From contig CAZTRD010000031.1 of NCBI GenBank assembly GCA_964616145.1, positions 1-9,992 of the forward strand: DNA of 9,992 bases, written 5' to 3'. A program made the translations under genes and the position numbers. The stretch is from JAQTNP01 sp964616145. GTDB lineage: Bacteria; Patescibacteriota; Minisyncoccia; Minisyncoccales; PEYH01. The notes beneath the pieces are model-generated. The model did not search any database. It saw nothing but the letters and a program-made list of their open reading frames with translations, and had not been told where the DNA came from. Shown one piece after another: positions 6,047 through 9,992 of this stretch. The first letter of the stretch is position 1. Each line of letters begins with the position of its first letter.

Positions 6047-6436
6047 CTATTCTTCGAGTAGGTGCTGTAAAAAAAGACCAAACTCAAATGCGTCTTGCTG
6101 CATTTGCTCGAGAGATCTGGTTCTGTCATCTGGAACTAATCGGATAGAACAGCTTGGCCTAAGCACCCAGATATTTAGATTGTCCTCCCCATTCAAGAGC
6201 GTCGGTCTATTCTGCCTTGCCACCAACTCAGCTAGTTTAACAGCTTCTTTTTTCGGAATATCGACCCATGGGTAAGGAACCCCTTTGTTTTTATGCCCTT
6301 CGCAAGATTGCTCGGTGGTAATTCCATTGGCTCTAAGACCAATCACTAATTCCTTGATCTTGGAATCAATTGGCATTCCGCAATTATCTTTTATGGAATC
6401 CACCTCAGTACGTATTACTTCTATTGTTTTTATCAT
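6047..6436 (-). CDS. small SCEGH/PYPWV-motif protein, unknown function
   Basis: A 129-residue soluble protein. The core is the pattern GLRANGITTEQSCEGH (33-48) and, six residues on, PYPWVDI (54-60), followed by a helical segment and a hydrophobic C-terminus. Small bacterial proteins with a T-x-x-S-C-E-G-H motif and a nearby PYPWV exist, but I cannot name a characterised member. Cys45, Glu46 and His48 could bind a metal or act in catalysis. It is the second gene of an operon, 31 nt after the membrane-protein gene, and is followed by a good terminator. It may act together with the membrane protein. A -10-like TATATT lies near the start, so some independent transcription is possible. Confidence 0.75.
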   Translation of the reverse strand: MIKTIEVIRTEVDSIKDNCGMPIDSKIKELVIGLRANGITTEQSCEGHKNKGVPYPWVDIPKKEAVKLAELVARQNRPTLLNGEDNLNIWVLRPSCSIRLVPDDRTRSLEQMQQDAFEFGLFLQHLLEE

Positions 6437-6467
6437 CTTAGTTAAAATATAGCCGTAAACCCATTAA

Positions 6468-7181
6468 TTATCTAATTTTAAATATATGATTTTGAATTGT
6501 ACTATTCAAAATCATTGAGTAAGACAAACAAATAGGAAGATTAACAGACCAATGTATATGTAGAATGTACTGACTCAATAATAACCATGTTATTAATATC
6601 GCTGAACCAATCGCTACATTACCAATCCTTATTCTTTGCTCTGGGATTGTTTTAATTTTTGAAATAAACATTAATTGTTTCTTAGAAATTTGCGTGAACA
6701 TTAATGATTCTTTAAAAAGTGTAAGAATCACAAATGATATATATAAAATATTTAATATTGGCAAAATCAAACTCCAACCAGATCCTTGGAGCAAATAATA
6801 AGATATTGAAAAAACACCGGTATAAGCGTTAACGGCGAATAAGGAAATTATTGTTATTTCTCTTACCGTCCGTGTTATTTTTTTCTTTGGAAATAGATAG
6901 TAAAGTGGCAATAAAATTCCCCAGATGATTAAAATTAAATACCCGTACATGCTAATTGTTCTAAATCCAACAGTTTGAAAAACATAGGTACGAAAAGAAA
7001 AATCGGTAAAAAATATCCATATTATTGATACACACACAAGTAACAAGTCTATTTCATTAACGCTAGATATAAGGTTTTCTTTCTCAACTACAAATTTCTT
7101 GTCTATGTTTTTCTTTAACCTTCTTACCGTCGCCCTTGACCATAGTTCCTTTTCAAGGATTTGGTTAATTTTTTTTATCAT
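6468..7181 (-). CDS. polytopic membrane protein, unknown function
   Basis: A 237-residue protein. A charged, Lys/Arg-rich N-terminal 40 residues is followed by about six hydrophobic segments (roughly 45-63, 76-97, 107-129, 135-157, 188-208 and 212-228). There are no conserved polar motifs in the membrane segments and no enzyme signature, so neither a transporter class nor an enzyme can be named. It is the first gene of the two-gene cassette between joints B and A. The leaderless promoter is at 7188. The cytosolic basic N-terminus could contact nucleic acid or a partner; this is conjecture. Confidence 0.7.
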   Translation of the reverse strand: MIKKINQILEKELWSRATVRRLKKNIDKKFVVEKENLISSVNEIDLLLVCVSIIWIFFTDFSFRTYVFQTVGFRTISMYGYLILIIWGILLPLYYLFPKKKITRTVREITIISLFAVNAYTGVFSISYYLLQGSGWSLILPILNILYISFVILTLFKESLMFTQISKKQLMFISKIKTIPEQRIRIGNVAIGSAILITWLLLSQYILHIHWSVNLPICLSYSMILNSTIQNHIFKIR

Positions 7182-7187
7182 AAGAAT

Positions 7188-7216
7188 ATTTTACAACAAA
7201 ATTATCCAATATGCTA
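7188..7216 (-). promoter_or_regulatory. promoter of the membrane-protein operon, leaderless
   Basis: Minus strand: -10 TAAAAT (7188-7193), exactly 6 nt before the ATG at 7181. A weak -35 TAGCAT (7211-7216) at 17 nt is formed by the end of repeat B, as at joint A. Confidence 0.5.
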
Positions 7217-7321
7217 CTTGACTTCTCTTTCATTGAAACCATTTTAATCCTTATTCTAACTCAAAACCGTCTTTTGGACGGCTTGACTTTCCGTAGCAGG
7301 TGCTGGTGAACGTTATTAGAA
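7211..7321 (-). repeat. joint B: 111-bp att-like/terminator/promoter repeat
   Basis: Second full copy of the 111-bp repeat. The core is GCACCTGC on the minus strand (7296-7303), one change from the tRNA-derived core. The segment 7261-7303 matches the region behind tRNA-Trp (7910-7952) with 2 differences in 43 nt. The segment 7296-7322 matches joint D. The repeat is therefore a mosaic of the two. Between it and the promoter of the C39-like gene (7323-7434) I see only a CCGA/TCGG hairpin near 7362-7380 and AT-rich sequence. Confidence 0.85.
7264..7284 (-). terminator. terminator hairpin in joint B
   Basis: An 8-bp stem AAACCGTC/GACGGCTT (7264-7271 with 7277-7284; one G-U pair when read on the minus strand), followed there by TTTTG. 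Same position as in joint A. Confidence 0.55.
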
Positions 7322-7434
7322 CTATTATATTGAAAAAACAGGAAGGTGTTTTTATGTCCCCGACTTAAGAAATTAATCGGAAGGATAAGATTACCCCACC
7401 GTGCTACTCACTATAGATTATCAAAATTTCCTAG

Positions 7435-7462
7435 TTGAAATTAAAAATATAAAATCTATACT
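7435..7462 (+). promoter_or_regulatory. promoter of the C39-like peptidase gene, leaderless
   Basis: -35 TTGAAA (7435-7440), 16-nt spacer, -10 TATACT (7457-7462), then 6 nt to the ATG at 7469. Again no room for a leader. Confidence 0.65.
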
Positions 7463-7468
7463 GGGTTT

Positions 7469-7945
7469 ATGAAAAAAAACACGCCCATCTCTCAAAAACA
7501 TTCATTAGGCTGTGGCGTAGCCTGTGTCGCTTTTATTTTAAGACTAAATTATTTGAAAGCATTAAAAATTTTTACTAACGGTTCGCAAAAAGCAAATAAT
7601 CATGGTTTTTATTGTAAAGAAATTATGGAAGTCCTCAATAAATATGATCTGGATTATACCTATAAATACGTAAACAATAAAACTAAAAGAAAAATATATA
7701 ATGACTACTCTATTGTATTTATTAAAAGATCAAAAAGATATCCTGCGGGACATTATCTTTGCAGATACAGAAATCTTTGGATGGATCCGTGGATCAATTT
7801 TACAGAGAATAAAAATATTAAAAAATCTAAGGCTGGTTTTAGTGCAAGATTACCAGGAAAAGCTATTTATGTAGTTTTTAATAAAACCCCAAATCCCCTC
7901 TCCCCTAAATCAAAACCGTTTTTTGGACGGCTTGACTTTCCGTAG
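7469..7945 (+). CDS. papain-like cysteine peptidase, C39-like
   Basis: A 158-residue protein with the layout of a peptidase C39-like domain. Gln9 is the likely oxyanion residue, and LGCGVACVAFIL carries the likely nucleophile Cys15 at the start of the first helix. Further on are GHYLC (His95) and MDPW (Asp106), the expected His and Asp/Asn. There is no ATPase or membrane part and no obvious signal peptide, so this is a stand-alone domain; such proteins often cut leader peptides or act as small toxins or immunity partners. It is the only plus-strand gene of the cassette region. Its last 11 residues are encoded by the repeat that also forms the tRNA-Trp terminator, and its stop codon touches the 3' end of tRNA-Trp. 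The substrate is unknown. Confidence 0.72.
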   Translation: MKKNTPISQKHSLGCGVACVAFILRLNYLKALKIFTNGSQKANNHGFYCKEIMEVLNKYDLDYTYKYVNNKTKRKIYNDYSIVFIKRSKRYPAGHYLCRYRNLWMDPWINFTENKNIKKSKAGFSARLPGKAIYVVFNKTPNPLSPKSKPFFGRLDFP

Positions 7946-7952
7946 CAGGGGC
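7910..7952 (-). repeat. site C: att-like sequence at the tRNA-Trp 3' end, with its terminator
   Basis: In minus orientation the core GCCCCTGC (7945-7952) covers the last bases of the tRNA acceptor strand, the discriminator and one base beyond. It is followed by TACGGAAAGTCAAGCCGT and a terminator-like stem (7913-7919 with 7926-7932), followed by TTTTG. It matches 7261-7303 of joint B with 2 differences in 43 nt. It likely ends the rpmG-tRNA-Trp transcript. The stem is weaker than in A and B because of one C-to-T change. Confidence 0.75.
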
Positions 7953-8017
7953 GGCCGGATTCGGACCAGCAACTTTAATTTTGGAGATTAAAATGATAGC
8001 CATTTCACTACGCCCCT
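7946..8017 (-). tRNA. tRNA-Trp (anticodon CCA)
   Basis: Full cloverleaf by eye: acceptor AGGGGCG/CGCCCCT, D stem GTGA/TCAT, anticodon stem TTAAT/ATTAA with loop CTCCAAA, 4-nt variable loop, T stem GCTGG/CCGGC, and discriminator G as in other bacterial tRNA-Trp. No CCA is encoded. The T loop reads TCCGAAT instead of the usual TTCGAAT, so position 55 is C rather than U. It follows rpmG, as in many bacteria. Its 3' end is the apparent insertion site of the cassette region. Confidence 0.95.
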
Positions 8018-8035
8018 TTGTATTCACAAAGAACT

Positions 8036-8212
8036 CTATTTCTTTCCTTCTTTGTGAACTGTATGTTTCCTGCAAGATTTACAAAACTTCTTTAAAGACA
8101 CCTTTGTCCCGGCAACTATCATTTCTTGTGTTTTGTTTGTATGATAATTGACTTTCTTGCATACTTCGCATTGAAGCTTCATCTTTGGTCTTTTCTTTTT
8201 AGTTGTCGCCAT
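8036..8212 (-). CDS. rpmG: 50S ribosomal protein L33
   Basis: A 58-residue protein of the zinc-binding L33 type. The two Cys pairs are CEVC (15-18) and CKSC (44-47), with the typical VNYHTNK and KKFCKSCRKHTVHKE segments. A basic N-terminal extension MATTKKKRPK precedes the usual start. It lies between tRNA-Thr (18 nt upstream) and tRNA-Trp (18 nt downstream) and is probably processed from one transcript with them. No Shine-Dalgarno sequence precedes the ATG. Confidence 0.95.
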   Translation of the reverse strand: MATTKKKRPKMKLQCEVCKKVNYHTNKTQEMIVAGTKVSLKKFCKSCRKHTVHKEGKK

Positions 8213-8230
8213 ATAATTAAATTAATTATG

Positions 8231-8303
8231 AGCCAGGAGCGAGAGTTGAACTCGCGACCTTCCCCTTACCATGGGGATGCTCTGCCAACTGAGCTATCCT
8301 GGC
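8231..8303 (-). tRNA. tRNA-Thr (anticodon GGT)
   Basis: Acceptor GCCAGGA/TCCTGGC, D arm GCTC/GAGC, anticodon stem TCCCC/GGGGA with loop ATGGTAA, T arm GCGAG/CTCGC with loop TTCAACT, discriminator T. No CCA encoded. It lies 7 nt behind tRNA-Tyr, in the order usual for the Tyr-Thr cluster. Confidence 0.95.
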
Positions 8304-8310
8304 TTGAATG

Positions 8311-8395
8311 TGGGTAGAGAGGGATTCGAACCCCCGAAGGCCAAACGGCCGCGGGATTTACAGTCCCGTGCGTTAGTCCACTCCGCCATCTACCC
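8311..8395 (-). tRNA. tRNA-Tyr (anticodon GTA)
   Basis: A class II tRNA of 85 nt. Acceptor GGGTAGA/TCTACCC, anticodon loop CTGTAAA, long variable arm with the CGGCC/GGCC pairing, T loop TTCGAAT, discriminator A. No CCA encoded. Confidence 0.95.
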
Positions 8396-8403
8396 ATACA
8401 CTA

Positions 8404-8432
8404 CTTTTAACATATCAAGAGATATATTTCAA
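8404..8432 (-). promoter_or_regulatory. promoter of the tRNA-Tyr/Thr-rpmG-tRNA-Trp transcript
   Basis: Minus strand: -35 TTGAAA (8427-8432, overlapping the trmD stop), 17-nt spacer, -10 TAAAAG (8404-8409) with TGT in front. The predicted start lies 1-3 nt before tRNA-Tyr. Confidence 0.5.
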
Positions 8433-9106
8433 CGCTTAGATTGCCTCCACTCCCCTATCTCCCTATGATTCCCGGATAACAAGACATTAGGAACTTTCCA
8501 ATATTTTGTATTTGTTTTCTTTGGAAAATCTTTAATCTTTGAAATATCAAATATTGCCGGCCTAGTATATTGAGGATATTCAATATCATCTTCCTTGGAA
8601 AACGACTCTTCCTTCAATGATTCCTTACTAATCACTCCAGGTATCAATCTGGCAACAGCATCAACTATTGCCATTGCCGGCACTTCCCCTCCTGTCAAAA
8701 CATAGTTGCCAATAGATACTTCCATATCAGCAATATTCTTTACAACTCTTTCATCTATCCCCTCGTAGTGCCCGGAAATAAAAATCAATTGATTCAGTTT
8801 AGAAAATTGTTTTGCCATCTTCTGATCAAAAAGCTTTCCCTTGGCAGACAAAACAACAATTTTTCTTTTGCAATTCTTCTTAACTATTTTCTTAATTGCT
8901 TTTACTATCGGCTCCAGCATTAAAATCATTCCCGGTCCCCCGCCATATGGTCTATCATCCACTGTTTTCCTTTTATCATTGCTAAAATCCCTTAAGTTAT
9001 GAACTTTAATCTTAATCAATTTCTTCTTTAAGGCTCTCTTGATAATGCTTTCAGAAAAGTAAGAAGAAAATATATTGGGAAAGATTGTAATGATATCAAA
9101 TTGCAT
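8429..9106 (-). CDS. trmD: tRNA (guanine-37-N1)-methyltransferase
   Basis: Methylates N1 of G37 next to the anticodon using S-adenosylmethionine, which prevents +1 frameshifts. The 225-residue length is normal. Signature segments are all present: DRPYGGGPGM (51-60), LSAKGKLFDQ (86-95), SGHYEGIDERV (111-121), SIGNYVLTGGE (131-141, the trefoil-knot SAM site) and DDIEYPQYTRP (173-183, holding the catalytic Asp). It acts as a knotted dimer. It lies downstream of khpA, but a strong terminator stands between them, only 10 nt before the ATG. There is no Shine-Dalgarno sequence. The usual partners rpsP, rimM and rplS are not next to it here. Confidence 0.97.
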   Translation of the reverse strand: MQFDIITIFPNIFSSYFSESIIKRALKKKLIKIKVHNLRDFSNDKRKTVDDRPYGGGPGMILMLEPIVKAIKKIVKKNCKRKIVVLSAKGKLFDQKMAKQFSKLNQLIFISGHYEGIDERVVKNIADMEVSIGNYVLTGGEVPAMAIVDAVARLIPGVISKESLKEESFSKEDDIEYPQYTRPAIFDISKIKDFPKKTNTKYWKVPNVLLSGNHREIGEWRQSKR

Positions 9107-9116
9107 ATTCTTTTAC

Positions 9117-9150
9117 AAAAAAGCACCGGGCTTTGAGAAGCCCGGCACTT
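9117..9150 (-). terminator. strong intrinsic terminator between khpA and trmD
   Basis: An 8-bp GC-rich stem CCGGGCTT/AAGCCCGG (9126-9133 with 9138-9145), extended by five more pairs (two G-U) to 13 bp, loop TGAG, and T6 on the minus strand (9117-9122). It is the best terminator in the window. Confidence 0.85.
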
Positions 9151-9157
9151 TCTTGAA

Positions 9158-9469
9158 TTATAGATTTAAATCTTCATCTAATCCTTTCCTCTCCACTGGA
9201 GCGGCCGGACCTCTTCCTCCCTCTGGCTCTTCTATCCTCAAGTTAACTCTGGCATGGTTCTTAAGGCCAATTATTCTTAACAAAGTTCTTACCGCTCTTA
9301 TGGTAGAACCTTGTCTTCCGATCAATTGACCCATATCGTCCTTATGAACTTTTAAAGTCAAAAGAACTCCCATTTCATCAACTTTCCTGTCTATCGTAAT
9401 GTCTTGAGGATATTCTGCTATAGACTCAACGATAAACTTTAGAAAATCTAAATCTTTCTCGGTAGCCAT
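9158..9469 (-). CDS. khpA: KH-domain RNA-binding protein, KhpA (YlqC) family
   Basis: A 103-residue single KH domain protein. The GXXG loop is GRQG (51-54) within LIGRQGSTIRAVRTLL, typical for KhpA, which binds RNA broadly and can pair with KhpB. The acidic/Pro-Gly tail (about 82-103) is longer than in most relatives. I chose the ATG at 9469 because GGAAAG stands 6 nt in front of it. The frame is open to a GTG at 9487, which would add MFGKKN; that GTG overlaps the stop codon of a possible 15-codon leader. In many bacteria khpA lies near rpsP and trmD, as here. Confidence 0.92.
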   Translation of the reverse strand: MATEKDLDFLKFIVESIAEYPQDITIDRKVDEMGVLLTLKVHKDDMGQLIGRQGSTIRAVRTLLRIIGLKNHARVNLRIEEPEGGRGPAAPVERKGLDEDLNL

Positions 9470-9486
9470 ATTTTTCTTTCCAAACA

Positions 9487-9534
9487 CTATAGTAATGTTA
9501 ATGAGTTTTTAATGCTCGAACCGACCTTTATCAT
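9487..9534 (-). other. possible 15-codon leader ORF before khpA
   Basis: An ATG frame encoding MIKVGSSIKNSLTLL, with AGGAAAG just in front of the ATG, lies inside the khpA leader. Its TAG overlaps the alternative GTG start of khpA by one base (TAGTG). It could be a coupling or leader peptide, or a chance frame; it is short and unproven. Confidence 0.25.
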
Positions 9535-9562
9535 TGCTTTCCTACTAGAAATCCTGATTTAA

Positions 9563-9591
9563 ATTTTACTCTTTGTATCAATTGATGTCAA
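9563..9591 (-). promoter_or_regulatory. khpA promoter
   Basis: Minus strand: -35 TTGACA (9586-9591), 17-nt spacer, -10 TAAAAT (9563-9568). The predicted start near 9556 gives a leader of about 87 nt. The -35 lies right behind the stop codon of the surface-protein gene. Confidence 0.65.
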
Positions 9592-9592
9592 C

Positions 9593-9992
9593 TTAACTTC
9601 CTTCTATTTGATTTAATAATTCTACAATTGCATTTAACATATCTCCTAATTGTTTCCTCAATAGTTCTGCGCTTAAAATCGGGGTAGCGATTGGGTTAAA
9701 CGTAGCCGTAACATTCTTTGCCGCATCCATAGTTACCGTGCATTTTCCTGTACCAGTACATGCTCCTCCCCAACCAGCAAATACTGACTGAGAATCAGGA
9801 GTAGCTGTAATTATTACTGATGCTCCGTGAGTATATGTTTGCGAACAAGTACTTACACAAATATTGATGCCTGTGGCCGTTATTGTTCCCAAACCAGTAC
9901 CATTTTTAGTAATGGTAAGAAGATGGGAATTCTGAGCAGGATAACAATAACAATTTCTGGTTGAGCCCTCTAGCCATTGAGAAAGATAGCAA
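9593..9992 (-). CDS. surface protein with bacterial-repeat (InlB B-repeat-like) domain, 3' part
   Basis: The reading frame is open from the right edge of the window to the stop at 9593, so this is the C-terminal 132 residues of a longer protein. The segment HLLTITKNGTGLGTITATG, followed by CSQTYTHGASVIITATP, FAGWGGACTGTGKCTVTMD and NVTATF, is a clear copy of the beta-rich repeat found in many secreted or cell-wall proteins (divergent InlB B-repeat type), with a Cys pair in the GWGGAC/GKC loop. A short helical tail (SAELLRKQLGDMLNAIVELLNQ) ends the protein, possibly an oligomerisation or attachment helix. The start lies outside the window, so internal TTG codons are not real starts. Confidence 0.8.
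   Translation of the reverse strand, partial: CYLSQWLEGSTRNCYCYPAQNSHLLTITKNGTGLGTITATGINICVSTCSQTYTHGASVIITATPDSQSVFAGWGGACTGTGKCTVTMDAAKNVTATFNPIATPILSAELLRKQLGDMLNAIVELLNQIEGS

Noticed and set aside
5979..6275. Plus-strand 98-residue reading frame.
   Set aside because: Antisense to the SCEGH-motif gene, starts inside joint A, and has low-complexity Cys/Ser content.
8126..8468. Plus-strand reading frames across 8126-8317 and 8271-8468.
   Set aside because: They run antisense through rpmG, tRNA-Thr, tRNA-Tyr and the end of trmD.
9470..9487. GTG at 9487 as the khpA start.
   Set aside because: The ATG at 9469 has GGAAAG 6 nt upstream and gives the usual N-terminus; the GTG remains possible only as a coupled start.

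Overview
The window looks like a piece of a low-GC genome from the Candidate Phyla Radiation (Patescibacteria, Parcubacteria-like). The reasons are a DUF5671-type membrane protein, pilin-like and Cys-rich surface proteins, very compact spacing, almost no Shine-Dalgarno sequences, tRNAs without an encoded CCA, and TGA used as a stop (trmD ends in TGA), which argues against the Gracilibacteria/SR1 code. This placement is inference from gene content; no marker phylogeny was possible.

Right part (about 7946-9992, all minus strand) is core genome. It holds the 3' part of a repeat-domain surface protein, then a KH RNA-binding protein (khpA) with its own promoter, a strong terminator, trmD, tRNA-Tyr, tRNA-Thr, rpmG (L33) and tRNA-Trp. 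In many bacteria the rpmG-tRNA-Trp segment continues into secE-nusG; here it does not.

Middle part (about 4040-7946) lies directly behind the tRNA-Trp 3' end and is an accessory region built of small cassettes: a C39-like cysteine peptidase (plus strand), a two-gene operon (membrane protein and a SCEGH-motif protein), and a membrane-anchored Cys-rich thioredoxin-fold/pilin-like fusion. The joints between cassettes (4151-4177, 5880-5990, 7211-7321) are related repeats. They share an 8-bp core with the 3' end of tRNA-Trp (7945-7952). The left half of each joint matches the 4151 site and the right half of two of them matches the tRNA downstream region. This is the pattern expected from repeated site-specific insertion at the tRNA 3' end. 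No recombinase is in the window.

Left-centre part (about 2154-4140) contains a tandemly repeated module that I do not recognise. Each copy has an 84-bp repeat, a perfect DnaA box, a sigma70-type promoter, a short structured RNA with an intrinsic terminator, and a convergent NYN-domain (PIN-like) nuclease gene. All elements from the repeat to the RNA start sit at identical offsets in both copies (910 bp apart).

Left end (62-2153, minus strand) is a three-gene operon: a small coiled-coil protein, a membrane-anchored M15/VanY-type D,D-carboxypeptidase, and a DUF5671-type membrane protein. Four genes in the window have a -10 box exactly 6 nt before the start codon, so leaderless transcription seems common here.
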